Source of the DNA: an uncultured Alcanivorax sp.
GTDB taxonomy: Bacteria; Pseudomonadota; Gammaproteobacteria; Pseudomonadales; Alcanivoracaceae
Assembly: GCF_947258575.1 (NCBI RefSeq)
Contig: NZ_CAMYIV010000011.1
Location: 124,001 to 188,000 of the forward strand
Length of the DNA stretch: 64,000 nucleotides
Reading direction: 5' to 3'
Positions 1 to 9,475 of this stretch are shown one piece after another. Each line of letters starts with the position of its first letter. Position 1 is the first letter of the stretch. The position numbers and the translations under genes were made by a program. The notes under the pieces are model-generated. The model ran no database searches, was not told the origin of the DNA, and saw only the letters and a program-made list of their open reading frames with translations.

Positions 1-380
1 AAAGCAACCCGGAAGGGGCGCTGTCTCGTGCCTATGACATGGTGCTCAACGGCACCGAGCTGGGTGGTGGTTCCATCCGTATCCACAACCCGGCGATGCA
101 GCGCACAGTGTTTGAGGCGCTGGGTATTTCCGATGAAGAGGCTGATGAAAAATTCGGCTTCCTGCTCGACGGCCTGAAATACGGCGCGCCGCCACATGGT
201 GGCCTGGCCTTCGGTCTGGATCGCATGGTCATGCTGATGACCGGCAGCGAGTCGATCCGTGATGTGATTGCCTTCCCGAAGACACAGACTGCAGCCTGCA
301 CCATGACCAACGCGCCTTCGCCGGTGGACAACAAGCAGCTGCGTGAAGTTGGTGTACAGGTTCGCAAGGACGATAACTGA
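1..380 (+). CDS. aspS: Aspartyl-tRNA synthetase, C-terminal part (gene starts before the window)
   Basis: The reading frame is open from base 3 and has no start in the window, so only about the last 125 residues are seen. The motif [12 protein letters not shown] followed by FGLDRMVML near the end is the class II synthetase motif 3 region of AspRS, which binds ATP. The enzyme charges tRNA-Asp in the cytoplasm. In many bacteria without AsnRS it also charges tRNA-Asn, and this fragment cannot settle which applies. The stop at 378-380 is followed 66 bp later by yebC, the same neighbour order as in Pseudomonas. Confidence 0.95.
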   Translation, partial: SNPEGALSRAYDMVLNGTELGGGSIRIHNPAMQRTVFEALGISDEEADEKFGFLLDGLKYGAPPHGGLAFGLDRMVMLMTGSESIRDVIAFPKTQTAACTMTNAPSPVDNKQLREVGVQVRKDDN

Positions 381-446
381 TTCGATAACAACCGGCGGCG
401 CGACTTATCTCGCGCCGGTCTGTTCGTAGCAATTACGGGAGACACC

Positions 447-1190
447 ATGGCAGGACACAGTAAATGGGCCAATATCAAACATCGCAAGGCGGCCCAGGAT
501 GCCAAGCGCGGTAAGATCTTTACCAAACTGATTCGCGAAATCACCGTGGCGGCCAGAATGGGCGGCGGCGAGCCGGCCGACAACCCGCGACTGCGGGCAG
601 CGGTGGACAAGGCGCTGGGTCAGAACATGACCCGCGACACCATCGACCGGGCCATCAAGCGTGGTGCTGGCGGTGATGACGATGGCAACATGGAAGAGAT
701 CACCTACGAAGGCTACGGCAAGGGTGGCGTGGCGGTACTGGTGGAAACCATGACCGACAACGTGAACCGCACCGTGGCCGAGGTGCGTCATGCGTTCTCC
801 AAGTTTGCCGGTAACCTGGGTACCAGTGGCTCCGTGGCCTTCCTGTTCACCAAGCGCGGCGAGATCTTCTTCGAGCCCGGTGGCGTGGACGAAGACAAGC
901 TGATGGAAGTGGCCCTGGAAGCCGGTGCCGAGGACGTTGAAGAAAACGACGACGGCAGCTTCCTGGTGATCACCACCCCGGACAAGCAGTTCGGTGATGT
1001 GATCGATGCCCTGCGTGAAGCCGGTCTGGAGTTTGCTGATGCGGAAGTGACCATGCACCCTTCCACGGAAGCGGAGATGGATACGGATACCGCCGAAACC
1101 GTTCATAAGATGATCGACATGCTGGAAGATCTGGACGACGTGCAGAACGTCTATACCAACGCCAGCTGGCCGGCGGAAGAAGAGGGGTAG
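447..1190 (+). CDS. yebC: YebC/TACO1 family protein (transcription/translation factor)
   Basis: This 247-residue protein opens with [14 protein letters not shown], the family signature, and has the usual bacterial length of about 245. YebC proteins were long annotated as DNA-binding regulators, and recent work on the family points to relief of ribosome stalling; the sequence alone cannot choose. The C-terminal third is acidic and ends in EEEG. A GGGAGA ribosome binding site lies 6 bases before the ATG. It sits between aspS and the ruv genes, the common order in gammaproteobacteria, and is closed by an intrinsic terminator at 1221. Confidence 0.95.
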   Translation: MAGHSKWANIKHRKAAQDAKRGKIFTKLIREITVAARMGGGEPADNPRLRAAVDKALGQNMTRDTIDRAIKRGAGGDDDGNMEEITYEGYGKGGVAVLVETMTDNVNRTVAEVRHAFSKFAGNLGTSGSVAFLFTKRGEIFFEPGGVDEDKLMEVALEAGAEDVEENDDGSFLVITTPDKQFGDVIDALREAGLEFADAEVTMHPSTEAEMDTDTAETVHKMIDMLEDLDDVQNVYTNASWPAEEEG

Positions 1191-1220
1191 CTACGAGCTG
1201 CTAGCTACCAGAAAAACAAA

Positions 1221-1246
1221 AACCCCGCAGAGTCGGGGTTTTTTGT
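1221..1246 (+). terminator. Rho-independent terminator after yebC
   Basis: A perfect 7-bp stem AACCCCG/CGGGGTT with a 6-base loop is followed by a run of T. It separates yebC from the ruv genes. Confidence 0.85.
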
Positions 1247-1287
1247 TATCTGGCTTGTGTATCTTTCGGTCCGGGCCACAATCCTGT

Positions 1288-1322
1288 TAGAAGCTAGAAG
1301 CTAGAAGCTAGAAGCTAGAAGC
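1288..1322. repeat. Heptad array: five perfect TAGAAGC units
   Basis: Five consecutive copies of the 7-mer TAGAAGC lie between the yebC terminator and ruvC. The array is then broken by TGCTTC, the reverse complement of GAAGCA, so a small fold-back is possible. It belongs to the family of 7-bp-phased intergenic arrays described in the findings. It contains no start codon or promoter that I can recognise. Confidence 0.9.
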
Positions 1323-1393
1323 TGCTTCAACTGGACATATGGACAGCTGTCAGGTACAACTGGGCCAGCTTTTTATTTTCGGGTCAGCGGCTT

Positions 1394-1912
1394 ATGGCAT
1401 TACTACTGGGGATCGACCCCGGCTCCCGGCGTACCGGCTACGGGCTGGTGGAGCAGGTGGGGAACCGCAGTCGGGCGGTGGCCTTTGGCACCATTGCCAC
1501 GACCCACAAGGAGATTCCCCCGCGCCTGGGCGAGATCTTTACCGGCATTCATCAGGTGGTGATGGAATACGGCCCGGCGGAAGTGAGTATTGAAAAGGTG
1601 TTCATGGCTCGCAATGCGGATTCTGCCCTGAAACTGGGGCAGGCCCGGGGGGCGGCCATTGCGGCGGTGATGCAGGCCTCGCTGCCGGTGTTTGAATATT
1701 CTGCCCGTCAGGTGAAGCAGGCAGTGGTAGGGCGCGGTGGCGCGGAAAAAGGGCAGGTGGCGGAAATGGTCAAATACCTGCTGGGTCTGGAAAAACGCCC
1801 TCAGGAAGATGCGGCTGACGCGTTGGCCATCGCCCTGTGTCATGCCCACATGCGCGTGTCGTTGGCGCGTATGGGCGGCGCCACCGCGGTAAGAAACGGA
1901 CGAATACGGTGA
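1394..1912 (+). CDS. ruvC: Crossover junction endodeoxyribonuclease RuvC
   Basis: RuvC cuts Holliday junctions symmetrically as a dimer, together with RuvAB. The 172-residue length matches the family. The four acidic metal ligands are visible as D8 (in [12 protein letters not shown]), E67 (in SIEKVF), D139 and D142 (in [10 protein letters not shown]), each one place later than in E. coli. The ATG at 1394 places the first beta strand correctly, while an out-of-frame ATG at 1339 does not. The C-terminal tail is basic. ruvA follows after 22 bp. Confidence 0.97.
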   Translation: MALLLGIDPGSRRTGYGLVEQVGNRSRAVAFGTIATTHKEIPPRLGEIFTGIHQVVMEYGPAEVSIEKVFMARNADSALKLGQARGAAIAAVMQASLPVFEYSARQVKQAVVGRGGAEKGQVAEMVKYLLGLEKRPQEDAADALAIALCHAHMRVSLARMGGATAVRNGRIR

Positions 1913-1934
1913 AAAGTACGGTGATGACACAGCC

Positions 1935-2534
1935 ATGATAGGACAATTGCGCGGAACCCTGCTCGAGAAACGCCCGCCAGTGCTGCTGCTGGATGTGAAC
2001 GGGGTGGGCTACGAAGTGGAAGCCCCCATGACGGTCTTCTACGATCTGCCGGACACCGGTGAGTCTTTGACCCTGCATACCCATTTCGTGGTGCGCGAAG
2101 ATGCCCAGTTACTGTATGGCTTTGCCGATCGCTATGAGCGGGAACTGTTTCGGGCGCTGATCAAGGTTAATGGCGTGGGGCCGAAAATGGCCCTGGCCAT
2201 TCTCTCCGGCATCGAGGCAGACCGGCTGGCACAGTGCATTCATGATCAGGACACCACCTCACTGGTGAAGGTGCCGGGTATCGGCAAGAAAACCGCCGAA
2301 CGACTGGTTATCGAAATGCGCGACCGCCTCGACAAGATTGATGGTGGTCCCACCTCCCTGCCGGGCCAGGTGTCGCTGGCTCAGCCCGACGATGCCCGCT
2401 CCGACGCCATTGCCGCCCTGGAAGCGCTGGGGTATCGCAACAAGGATGCCGCTGCTGCCGTTGGCAAGGTGGCGCAAGAAGGTGCCAGCAGTGAGCAACT
2501 GATCCGGCAGGCGCTGAAAAGCCTGGCGCGCTGA
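1935..2534 (+). CDS. ruvA: Holliday junction branch migration protein RuvA
   Basis: RuvA is 199 residues and starts MIGQLRGTLLEK, as family members do. It binds the four-way junction as a tetramer and loads RuvB. Two helix-hairpin-helix motifs are visible around VNGVGPKMALAIL and VPGIGKKTAERLV. The C-terminal domain III (about residues 150-199) contains EALGYRNKDAAAAV and contacts RuvB. The gene lies 22 bp after ruvC. The 141-bp gap before ruvB contains a heptad array. Confidence 0.97.
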   Translation: MIGQLRGTLLEKRPPVLLLDVNGVGYEVEAPMTVFYDLPDTGESLTLHTHFVVREDAQLLYGFADRYERELFRALIKVNGVGPKMALAILSGIEADRLAQCIHDQDTTSLVKVPGIGKKTAERLVIEMRDRLDKIDGGPTSLPGQVSLAQPDDARSDAIAALEALGYRNKDAAAAVGKVAQEGASSEQLIRQALKSLAR

Positions 2535-2551
2535 TCGGGTGCTGTCCCGCC

Positions 2552-2586
2552 TTTCAGCTTTAACCTTTGAACTTTCAACTTTCAAC
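2552..2586. repeat. Heptad array between ruvA and ruvB (TTTCAAC type)
   Basis: Five 7-base units in strict register: TTTCAGC, TTTAACC, TTTGAAC, TTTCAAC, TTTCAAC. The array starts 18 bases after the ruvA stop and interrupts an otherwise tight operon. On the other strand it reads as GTTGAAA units, the same type as at 61999 and 62234. Confidence 0.88.
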
Positions 2587-2675
2587 TGTTCGCATCCACC
2601 GGGTGACTGCCGGGAACAATCCGTCTACGCTAGCTCAAAATCATTCTCATAACGCTGGGTTTCTCTACTGCAAGC

Positions 2676-3704
2676 ATGGAAAACGACCGTCTGATTTCAG
2701 CTGCCGCTGTCGGCACCGGTGAAGAGCAGCAGGACCGGGCTATCCGCCCGGCCAGTCTGGCTGATTACAAAGGCCAGCCAAAAGTCCGCGAGCGCATGGA
2801 AATCTTCATTGATGCCGCCCGTGGCCGTCATGAAGCCCTGGACCATACCCTGATTTTTGGCCCCCCCGGTTTGGGCAAGACTACCCTGGCGCACATTATT
2901 GCCCGGGAAATGGGCTGCGAACTCAAGTCCACTTCCGGCCCCGTGCTGGAAAAGGCCGGGGATCTGGCCGCCATCCTGACCAACCTGGAAGAGGGTGATG
3001 TACTGTTCGTGGATGAAATCCACCGCCTGTCACCGGTGGTGGAGGAAATCCTCTACCCGGCCATGGAGGACTACCAGCTCGATATCATGATCGGCGAGGG
3101 GCCGGCGGCCCGCTCCATCAAGCTGGATTTGCCACCCTTCACCCTGGTGGGTGCTACCACTCGGGCGGGCCTGCTTACCGCGCCCTTGCGTGACCGCTTC
3201 GGCATTGTTCAGCGGCTGGAATTCTATTCGGTGGAGGATCTCTCCGGGATTGTGATTCGTGCCTGCGACATTCTCTCCATTCCCATTGATGATGCCGGCG
3301 CCCTGGAAGTGGCACGCCGCGCCCGCGGCACACCCCGTATCGCCAACCGGTTGTTGCGCCGGGTCCGTGATTACGCGGAAGTAAAAGGCGATGGGCGTAT
3401 CACCGAAGCCATGGCCCAGCGGGCGCTGGACATGCTGGAGGTGGATAGTTGTGGCCTGGACGGCACCGACCGGCGTCTGCTCGACATGATCATGCACAAA
3501 TTTGATGGTGGTCCGGTGGGCCTGGAGTCCCTGGCGGCTGCCCTCAATGAAGATGCCGGCACCCTGGAAGAGGTGGTGGAGCCCTATCTGATCCAGCAGG
3601 GCTTTATTCAACGTACCCCGAGGGGACGGGCCACCACCAACCATGCCTGGCGTCATTTCGGCTTGCAGCGCCCTCGAAAAGACGGTGATTTGTTTAATGA
3701 TTGA
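2676..3704 (+). CDS. ruvB: Holliday junction branch migration helicase RuvB
   Basis: This 342-residue AAA+ motor drives branch migration as hexamers flanking RuvA. Walker A GPPGLGKT lies at residues 62-69, Walker B DEIH at 113-116, sensor 1 GATTRAG near 159 and the arginine-finger segment PLRDRFG near 170. The C-terminal winged-helix domain ends in the typical [15 protein letters not shown]. The start ATG at 2676 gives MENDRLISA, the usual opening. The last 8 bp overlap the first codons of ybgC, so RuvB and the Tol-Pal genes may be co-transcribed. Confidence 0.97.
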   Translation: MENDRLISAAAVGTGEEQQDRAIRPASLADYKGQPKVRERMEIFIDAARGRHEALDHTLIFGPPGLGKTTLAHIIAREMGCELKSTSGPVLEKAGDLAAILTNLEEGDVLFVDEIHRLSPVVEEILYPAMEDYQLDIMIGEGPAARSIKLDLPPFTLVGATTRAGLLTAPLRDRFGIVQRLEFYSVEDLSGIVIRACDILSIPIDDAGALEVARRARGTPRIANRLLRRVRDYAEVKGDGRITEAMAQRALDMLEVDSCGLDGTDRRLLDMIMHKFDGGPVGLESLAAALNEDAGTLEEVVEPYLIQQGFIQRTPRGRATTNHAWRHFGLQRPRKDGDLFND

Positions 3705-4140
3705 AAAAAAGCCGAGAAATGGGGAATTTACCCTGCCGGTGCGCGTCTACATCGAAGACACTGATGCCGGTGGCATCGTCTATTACGTGAATTACCTGAA
3801 ATTCATGGAAAGGGCGCGCACGGAGTTTTTGCGTACTCTGGGCTACCAGCACTATGTACTGGCCGATGAAAATTTTCAGTTCGTGGTCCATTCGGCCAAT
3901 GTGCAATACCGTCAGCCGGCCCGCATCGACGATGCGCTGGCGGTGACCGCCCGGCTCAAGCAGCTGGGCAAGGCGACGTTGTTTTTCGACCAGCAGGTAC
4001 GCCGGGGCGACACGCTGCTGTGTCAGGCGGAGATCAAGGTGGCCTGCGTCAGTGCTGATACTCTCAGGCCCACCGGGATACCGGTTGGCCTGTACAACAA
4101 ATTCAAAGCCGCCAGCGAAGGAGAAGGGCTCAATGGTTGA
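3697..4140 (+). CDS. ybgC: Acyl-CoA thioesterase YbgC of the Tol-Pal operon
   Basis: The ATG at 3697 overlaps the ruvB stop by 8 bp and gives a 147-residue hotdog protein beginning [12 protein letters not shown] longer reading from 3643 would lie inside ruvB and adds residues the family lacks. The catalytic segment [22 protein letters not shown] is the 4HBT/YbgC signature; the Asp and His/Tyr region holds the active site. YbgC hydrolyses acyl-CoA or acyl-ACP esters at the inner membrane face. Its stop overlaps the tolQ start by 8 bp, the standard place for this gene. Confidence 0.95.
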   Translation: MIEKKPRNGEFTLPVRVYIEDTDAGGIVYYVNYLKFMERARTEFLRTLGYQHYVLADENFQFVVHSANVQYRQPARIDDALAVTARLKQLGKATLFFDQQVRRGDTLLCQAEIKVACVSADTLRPTGIPVGLYNKFKAASEGEGLNG

Positions 4141-4819
4141 GGCATCGAGTATGTCTGTCGTCAGTCTGATCAGTAACGCCACCATTGTGGTGCAGCTGGT
4201 CATGGTGCTGTTGATAGTGGCGTCGTTGACGTCCTGGTACATGATTGTCAGCCGTTTCCGGGTAATGGGGCGGGCTCACAAGGCGGGACGTACCTTCGAA
4301 GAGAAATTCTGGTCCAGCGACGATTTGGCCTCACTGTACAACCAGAGCCGTAAGGACCCGGACGTGGATGCGGGCCCGGAGTCTATCTTTCGCGCCGGCT
4401 TCCAGGAGTTTGTGCGGCTCTCCAAGAGCACCCGTGGCGCTGAAGCCGTCATGGATGGCAGCCAGCGGGCCATGCGCGTGGCTTTGCAGCGCGAGCAGAC
4501 CCGGCTGACCAAGCACCTTCCCTTTCTGGCTACTGTCGGTTCTACCAGCCCGTATGTGGGTCTGTTCGGTACTGTCTGGGGCATCATGAATTCCTTTATG
4601 GCCCTGGCCAACGTCAAGCAGGCTACCCTTAGCGTAGTGGCGCCGGGTATTGCCGAGGCGTTGATTGCCACGGCCATCGGTCTGTTTGCGGCGATTCCGG
4701 CGGTGATGGCCTACAACCGCTTCTCCGCCCAGAGCGATGCGCTGCTAACCGAAAACGAAATGTTCGCCGAGGAGTTTTCCTCGGTGCTGCACCGTCAGGT
4801 TCACGGACGCGAGGGGTAA
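4133..4819 (+). CDS. tolQ: Tol-Pal system proton channel subunit TolQ
   Basis: This 228-residue MotA/ExbB-type inner membrane protein starts at 4133 behind AAGGAGAAGG. Three transmembrane segments are visible: near residues 15-38 (TIVVQLVMVLLIVASLTSWY), near 140-160 (SPYVGLFGTVWGIMNSF) and near 170-195 (IAEALIATAIGLFAAIPAVMAY). With TolR it forms the proton channel that energises TolA for outer-membrane constriction at division. Overlap with ybgC is 8 bp and tolR starts 3 bp after its stop, so the genes are probably coupled in translation. Confidence 0.96.
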   Translation: MVEASSMSVVSLISNATIVVQLVMVLLIVASLTSWYMIVSRFRVMGRAHKAGRTFEEKFWSSDDLASLYNQSRKDPDVDAGPESIFRAGFQEFVRLSKSTRGAEAVMDGSQRAMRVALQREQTRLTKHLPFLATVGSTSPYVGLFGTVWGIMNSFMALANVKQATLSVVAPGIAEALIATAIGLFAAIPAVMAYNRFSAQSDALLTENEMFAEEFSSVLHRQVHGREG

Positions 4820-4822
4820 GCC

Positions 4823-5260
4823 ATGAGCGGCGTGAAGATCAGGGTGCCGCGCAAGCTCGTTGCCGAGATGAACGTGGTGCCCTACATCGATGTGATGCTG
4901 GTGCTACTGGTGATTTTCATGGCCACGGCGCCGATGATGACCCAGGGCATCAATGTGGATCTACCCGACAGCAACAGCGAGCCCATTGATACCAACAAGG
5001 ATGAGCCGGTGATCATTTCGGTGACCGCCGACGGCAGCTACTACATTGATGTGGGCAGCGACAGCCGTAAGTCTGCCAGTCTGGAAACGGTGCAGGGGCA
5101 TGCGTTGCGTATTCACAAGCAGAAACCGTCCACCTTGTTTCTGGTGGAAGGGGACAGCCAGGTGGCCTACGCCAAGGTGGTCCAGTTGATGGGTGCCTTG
5201 CAGGCAGCCGGCATTACTCAGCTGGGTTTGGTGACTGAACCGCAGGGCAGCAATGAGTGA
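4823..5260 (+). CDS. tolR: Tol-Pal system protein TolR
   Basis: This 145-residue ExbD/TolR protein has a short cytoplasmic N-terminus, one transmembrane helix and a periplasmic domain. The helix segment MNVVPYIDVMLVLLVIFM holds the conserved proton-carrying Asp in PYIDVML. TolR dimers in the periplasm couple proton flow in TolQ to TolA movement. The last 8 bp overlap the start of tolA. Confidence 0.96.
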   Translation: MSGVKIRVPRKLVAEMNVVPYIDVMLVLLVIFMATAPMMTQGINVDLPDSNSEPIDTNKDEPVIISVTADGSYYIDVGSDSRKSASLETVQGHALRIHKQKPSTLFLVEGDSQVAYAKVVQLMGALQAAGITQLGLVTEPQGSNE

Positions 5261-6032
5261 TCGTGGCGCCGCGCTGCTTTTTACCGTCCTCATTCACCTG
5301 CTGGTGTTTGGGCTGCTGGTGTTCAGCTGGAGCACGGATCCGTCTCTGCACAAGGCGCCGGTGATTCCTCCCCATGTGAAAGCCACCATGGTGGAAACGT
5401 CGAAACAGAAGACGGCGCCGGTAAGCAAGCCGAAGCCGGAGCAAAAGCCCGCGCCGAAACCGAAACCGAAACCCAAGCCAAAGCCCAAACCGGAGCCCAA
5501 GCCAGAACCCAAAAAGCCTGAGCCCAAACCCAAGCCGAAACCGGAGCCGACCAAAAAGCCGACACCTAAGCCAGAACCGAAACCGGAACCCAAGCCCGAT
5601 CCCAAACCGGCTATCCCCGATATTGAGGAGCCGAGTCTGGAGGAAATGCTGGCCGAGGAAGAGCTGGAGATGGCAACGCCGACGGAGCCATCACCCCAGG
5701 AGTCGCAGGAAGCAGCCAGCAACGCGGATCAGTCGGATGTGGAAGTGGCCAGTTTTACCGATGCCATTTCCGCTCAGGTGGGACAGCGCTGGCGTATTCC
5801 CGGGAATTACCGGAACCGGGATGACATCAAGACGCAGGTTCGTATACAGATGATTCCTGGCGGTGAAGTCATTAACGTGTCGGTGGTAAAAAGCAGCGGC
5901 TACCCGGATTTTGATGAATCGGTAATGAATGCGGTCAAGCTGGCAAGCCCCTTGCCGGTGCCTGATGGCCCCCTGTTTGATAAACAGTTTCGCTCACTGG
6001 TGATCGAATTTGATCCTGGAGTTGCACAATGA
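5253..6032 (+). CDS. tolA: Tol-Pal system protein TolA with a Pro/Lys-rich, TonB-like linker
   Basis: The 259-residue protein has an N-terminal membrane anchor (residues about 6-26), a linker, and a C-terminal domain III (about 165-259, [12 protein letters not shown] to the end) that binds TolB, Pal and colicins in the family. The linker at about 60-120 is almost pure PK/PE dipeptide repeat, which favours an extended polyproline rod. E. coli TolA (421 residues) instead has a long Ala/Lys/Glu alpha helix. It then has an acidic stretch [11 protein letters not shown]. Position between tolR and tolB, with overlaps of 8 and 4 bp, fixes the identity. Confidence 0.93.
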   Translation: MSDRGAALLFTVLIHLLVFGLLVFSWSTDPSLHKAPVIPPHVKATMVETSKQKTAPVSKPKPEQKPAPKPKPKPKPKPKPEPKPEPKKPEPKPKPKPEPTKKPTPKPEPKPEPKPDPKPAIPDIEEPSLEEMLAEEELEMATPTEPSPQESQEAASNADQSDVEVASFTDAISAQVGQRWRIPGNYRNRDDIKTQVRIQMIPGGEVINVSVVKSSGYPDFDESVMNAVKLASPLPVPDGPLFDKQFRSLVIEFDPGVAQ

Positions 6033-7333
6033 AGTTGGAATGTAGGGCACAGAAAATGTGGCGGATCGGTCTGGCGGCCATCCTGGTGTTTGGCGCTGCG
6101 ATGGCCCGGGCAGAATTGTTGATACGGGTCACCGAAGGGCGTGTTGATGCGGTCCCCATCGCCGTCGTGCCCTTTGAGGGGGCACAGAATGCGCCCGAGG
6201 ACGTGTCACAGATTGTGCAGGCAGATCTGCATCGCAGTGGCCAGTTCAAGCCGCTACCGGCGGAAGATATGCTCAGCAGGCCGCGTAATGAAAGCGAAGT
6301 CATCTACCGGGATTTCCGGGTGCTGGGGGTGGAGTACATCATCACCGGTAGCATGAAAGCCCAGGAAACCGGTGGTTACGAGGTCAGCTATGCCCTGTTC
6401 GACGTAAACCGCCAGGTGAAGCTGATGTCGGAAACCTATCGGCCCCCCGTGTCCCAGCTGCGCGATGTGGCCCATGCCATCAGTGACCGGATCTATGAAC
6501 AGCTCACCGGTATCCCCGGCGCGTTTTCCACCAAGATTCTCTATGTCACGCATAATCGTAATGACAAAAACCCTTATCAGTTGCAATATGCGGACGCTGA
6601 CGGGCACCGTGTAACGACTATCCTGCGCAGTAAAGAGCCCATCATGAGCCCGACCTGGTCGCCGGATGGCAGGAAAGTTGCTTATGTCTCTTTCGAGGAT
6701 GATGGCATGCCGGGGGTCTATACCCATGACCTGGCGACCACCAACCGGGAAAAGGTGTCCAGTTTCAGAGGTATCAATGGGGCTCCTGACTGGTCACCGG
6801 ACGGCCAAAAGCTGGCCCTGACCTTGTCGCGGGACGGAAACCCGGAAATCTACATGCTGGATATCGCCACCAAAAAGTTAACACGGCTGACCCAGCATTA
6901 TGGTATCGATACGGAGCCGCGCTGGCTGCCGGATGGGGAGCACCTGGTGTTCACCTCCAGCCGTTCCGGCGGGCCACAGATCTACAAACTGAACATAAAT
7001 GATAAGTCGGTCCGGCGAGTGTCGTTCCAGGGTGCGTATAATGCGCGCCCGGATGTCACACCCGACGGCCGTTATCTTGTTTATGTACACCGACGAAACG
7101 GAAATTTTAACGTCGGGGTGCAGGACCTCCAGCGGGGCACATTCAATATTGTGACCCGTACAGACATGGATGAATCGCCCAGTGTTGCGCCCAATGGAAG
7201 TATGGTAATTTACGGGACGCAAGATCGGGGGACGGGGGTTCTGGAAGCCGTATCCATCGATGGCAGAGTCAAAGTGAAGCTGCCGTCGAAGGAAGGGGAA
7301 GTCAGAGAACCGGCCTGGTCGCCGTTCCTCTGA
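6029..7333 (+). CDS. tolB: Tol-Pal system periplasmic protein TolB
   Basis: This 434-residue protein has a Sec signal peptide (about 1-28, ending AAMARA), an N-terminal domain of about 120 residues and a six-bladed beta propeller. The WD40-like PD40 motifs [27 protein letters not shown] and [14 protein letters not shown] are visible. It shuttles between Pal and TolA in the periplasm. The ATG overlaps the tolA stop by 4 bp. The C-terminus REPAWSPFL is typical of the family. Confidence 0.97.
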   Translation: MKLECRAQKMWRIGLAAILVFGAAMARAELLIRVTEGRVDAVPIAVVPFEGAQNAPEDVSQIVQADLHRSGQFKPLPAEDMLSRPRNESEVIYRDFRVLGVEYIITGSMKAQETGGYEVSYALFDVNRQVKLMSETYRPPVSQLRDVAHAISDRIYEQLTGIPGAFSTKILYVTHNRNDKNPYQLQYADADGHRVTTILRSKEPIMSPTWSPDGRKVAYVSFEDDGMPGVYTHDLATTNREKVSSFRGINGAPDWSPDGQKLALTLSRDGNPEIYMLDIATKKLTRLTQHYGIDTEPRWLPDGEHLVFTSSRSGGPQIYKLNINDKSVRRVSFQGAYNARPDVTPDGRYLVYVHRRNGNFNVGVQDLQRGTFNIVTRTDMDESPSVAPNGSMVIYGTQDRGTGVLEAVSIDGRVKVKLPSKEGEVREPAWSPFL

Positions 7334-7378
7334 GTCATTCTCGGAGTCCAATACTAGGAAATTATAGGAGCTTTACGC

Positions 7379-7951
7379 ATGCGTTCATTTCTTAACCCGC
7401 TGTTTGCCCTGATGTTGGCAGCTGCCCTGGCAGCCTGTTCCAGCACCCCGACTGAAGACGACAGCTCTGCCACCGACGATATGTCCCAGCAGACTGATAC
7501 CTCTCCGGTAACTCCGGTTGAGCCGTCTACTCCGTCCAAGCCGGACACCAGCAGCATCCCGCTGACAGCTGACAACTTCTACAACCATCCGTCCAACTAC
7601 GATGGCACCACCGACAGCCGGGTGATCTACTTCGCATTCGACAGCAACACCGTTCCGGCGGCGGCTTTCGAAACTCTGCGTGCCCACGCTACCTACCTGA
7701 AGAACAACTCCAACGCCAAACTGCGTCTGGAAGGTCACGCTGACGAGCGCGGTACCCGTGAGTACAACGTGGCTCTGTCCGAGCGTCGTTCCAAGGCGGT
7801 AGAGAAGTTCCTGCGAGTTCAGGGCGTGTCTTCTTCCCAGCTGGAAATCGTTTCCTACGGTGAAGAGAAGCCTGCAGCCTTTGGTCACAGCGAAATGGAC
7901 TGGGCCAAGAACCGTCGCGTAGAAATCAACTACACTGCCGGCCGTCCGTAA
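7379..7951 (+). CDS. pal: Peptidoglycan-associated lipoprotein Pal
   Basis: The 190-residue precursor has a lipoprotein signal with lipobox LAAC (Cys20) and Ser at +2, predicting outer-membrane sorting. A Ser/Thr/Pro-rich spacer runs to about residue 70. The OmpA-type peptidoglycan-binding domain follows, with LEGHADERGTREYNVALSERR holding the diaminopimelate-binding Asp and Arg. Pal tethers the outer membrane to the wall and links to TolB. It lies 45 bp after tolB, preceded by TAGGAG, and 3 bp before cpoB. Confidence 0.97.
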   Translation: MRSFLNPLFALMLAAALAACSSTPTEDDSSATDDMSQQTDTSPVTPVEPSTPSKPDTSSIPLTADNFYNHPSNYDGTTDSRVIYFAFDSNTVPAAAFETLRAHATYLKNNSNAKLRLEGHADERGTREYNVALSERRSKAVEKFLRVQGVSSSQLEIVSYGEEKPAAFGHSEMDWAKNRRVEINYTAGRP

Positions 7952-7954
7952 GGC

Positions 7955-8716
7955 ATGAAAGCAGTGAAGCGAACGCGCCTGCTTGCAGGCGTAGTGCTCG
8001 GCTCCCTGGTGTTCTGTGCGCAAGCACAGAACACCGGGCCGCTGGCCGTTGAAGAGAGAAGTCTTGCTCAGGCCCGCTCCGGTGGCAGCAGTGCTGGTGC
8101 AGCGGCAAGTCAGGATGGGTTGTTGCTACTGATGCAGCAGCAACAACAGTTTGAAGAGCAGATCCAGGATTTACAGGGGCAGCTTGAAGAGTTGCGCCAT
8201 GAACTACAGGTCATGAAGGACGCCGAGCGTGAGCGTTATCTGGACCTGGATACCCGAATCAATACGCTGGCTGAACAGGGCAAGACCGAGCAGCCAGATG
8301 ATAGCGCCGATAGTGCGGCGCCCAATGACCCCGAAGCAGACCGTGACGCCTACAGTGCCGCCAAGGACAAGCTGATCAAGCGAGACTTTGATGCGGCGGC
8401 AGAAGCCTTCGAGGGTTACCTGAACGATTTCCCCAACGGGCAGTTTCGTGCCCACGCCCACTTCTGGCTTGGCAAGGTTTACAGCAACCTGAAAACCCCG
8501 AAGCCGGACAAGGCCCAGGCCCAGTTCCAGTCGGTAGTGGATGACTATCCGGATCACAGCAAGGCGCCCACCAGCCTCTATACCCTGGCGGTGATGCAGG
8601 CCCGTGACGAGCAGGTGTCCCAGGCCAAGGTCAATCTGCACAAGCTGATAAAACAGTATCCGGATAGCTCTGAAGCCAGCCAGGCGAAGACGCTGCTGGA
8701 ACAGCTGAATAAGTAA
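7955..8716 (+). CDS. cpoB: Cell division coordinator CpoB (YbgF)
   Basis: The 253-residue periplasmic protein has a signal peptide (about 1-25, ending CAQAQ). A Gln-rich trimerising coiled coil (MQQQQQFEEQIQDLQGQL, about residues 50-95) follows. After an acidic linker comes a TPR domain from about residue 130 with repeats such as FPNGQFRAHAHFWLGKVY and YPDSSEASQAKTLLEQL. CpoB links PBP1b activity and Tol energy during constriction. It is the last gene of the Tol-Pal operon, as in E. coli. Confidence 0.95.
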   Translation: MKAVKRTRLLAGVVLGSLVFCAQAQNTGPLAVEERSLAQARSGGSSAGAAASQDGLLLLMQQQQQFEEQIQDLQGQLEELRHELQVMKDAERERYLDLDTRINTLAEQGKTEQPDDSADSAAPNDPEADRDAYSAAKDKLIKRDFDAAAEAFEGYLNDFPNGQFRAHAHFWLGKVYSNLKTPKPDKAQAQFQSVVDDYPDHSKAPTSLYTLAVMQARDEQVSQAKVNLHKLIKQYPDSSEASQAKTLLEQLNK

Positions 8717-8732
8717 TACCCCTCTATCCGTC

Positions 8733-8761
8733 TTTTGCCGGCGGCACAGACGCCGGCAAAA
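8733..8761. other. Perfect 11-bp hairpin between cpoB and queE
   Basis: TTTTGCCGGCG pairs perfectly with CGCCGGCAAAA across a 7-base loop. There is no T run after it on the + strand, so it is not a textbook terminator; it may stabilise the 3' end of the Tol-Pal message. An in-frame ATG-like start for queE at 8735 would lie inside this stem, which argues for the later GTG start. Confidence 0.75.
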
Positions 8762-8809
8762 GTGATAGAATCCGCCGCATTTCTCCCTCCCGGGTACTCA
8801 GGAGATGTT

Positions 8810-9451
8810 GTGGACCTCCGTCTGACCGAAATTTTTTATTCCCTTCAAGGCGAAGCTCGAACTGTGGGTCGGCCCACGGTATTCGTTCGCCTGACCGGCT
8901 GCCCGCAGCGTTGCGTGTGGTGCGATACCGAGTACGCCTTTTCCGGTGGGGAAAAATGGTCGCTAGAGGCGATAGTGGAGCAGGTAGCCAGCTACCAGGC
9001 TCATTACGTGACGGTTACGGGTGGCGAACCTCTGGCTCAGCCCAATTGCTTGCCGCTGCTGACTGCCCTGTGTGACCGGGGCCTTGATGTGAGCCTGGAA
9101 ACCGGTGGCGCCATGGATATAGCGGACGTGGACCCGCGGGTGTCCGTGGTCATGGACCTGAAAGCCCCGGGCTCCGGCGAGCAACACAACAACCGGCTGG
9201 AGAATATTCCGCTGCTTCAGCCCCATCATCAGGTCAAATTTGTACTGGCCGACCGCAAGGATTACGACTGGGCCCGCTTCATGCTGGACCAGCACCAGCT
9301 GCACCAGCGTGTCAGCGACGTGTTGTTTTCCCCGGTACAGGGGCAGCTGCCACCAGGTGAACTGGCTGACTGGATCGTGGCAGACCGCCTGCCGGTTCGC
9401 TTCCAGCTACAACTGCACAAACTACTCTGGAATGACGCCCGCGGGCGCTAG
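8810..9451 (+). CDS. queE: 7-carboxy-7-deazaguanine synthase QueE
   Basis: This radical SAM enzyme converts 6-carboxytetrahydropterin to 7-carboxy-7-deazaguanine in queuosine synthesis. I chose the GTG at 8810 (213 residues) because AGGAGA sits 5 bases before it and the protein then starts at the conserved VDLRLTEIFYSLQGE. A start at 8735 would fall in a hairpin. The Fe-S cluster motif CPQRCVWC (C31, C35, C38) is present, followed by the glycine-rich VTVTGGEPL that binds SAM. queC follows 24 bp downstream. Confidence 0.93.
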   Translation: MDLRLTEIFYSLQGEARTVGRPTVFVRLTGCPQRCVWCDTEYAFSGGEKWSLEAIVEQVASYQAHYVTVTGGEPLAQPNCLPLLTALCDRGLDVSLETGGAMDIADVDPRVSVVMDLKAPGSGEQHNNRLENIPLLQPHHQVKFVLADRKDYDWARFMLDQHQLHQRVSDVLFSPVQGQLPPGELADWIVADRLPVRFQLQLHKLLWNDARGR

Positions 9452-9475
9452 TTAGGGGTTGAAGGAGAGCCATCA

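Noticed and set aside
1288..1322. Possible CRISPR array
   Set aside because: Units are 7 bp with no spacers, and no cas gene is nearby.
5294..5722. Gly/Ser-rich minus-strand frame opposite tolA
   Set aside because: Product of the hexamer repeat read backwards; not a silk-like or adhesin gene.
8717..8809. preQ1 riboswitch before queE
   Set aside because: Only a simple hairpin is present; no compact pseudoknot with the A-rich tail expected of preQ1 switches could be drawn.
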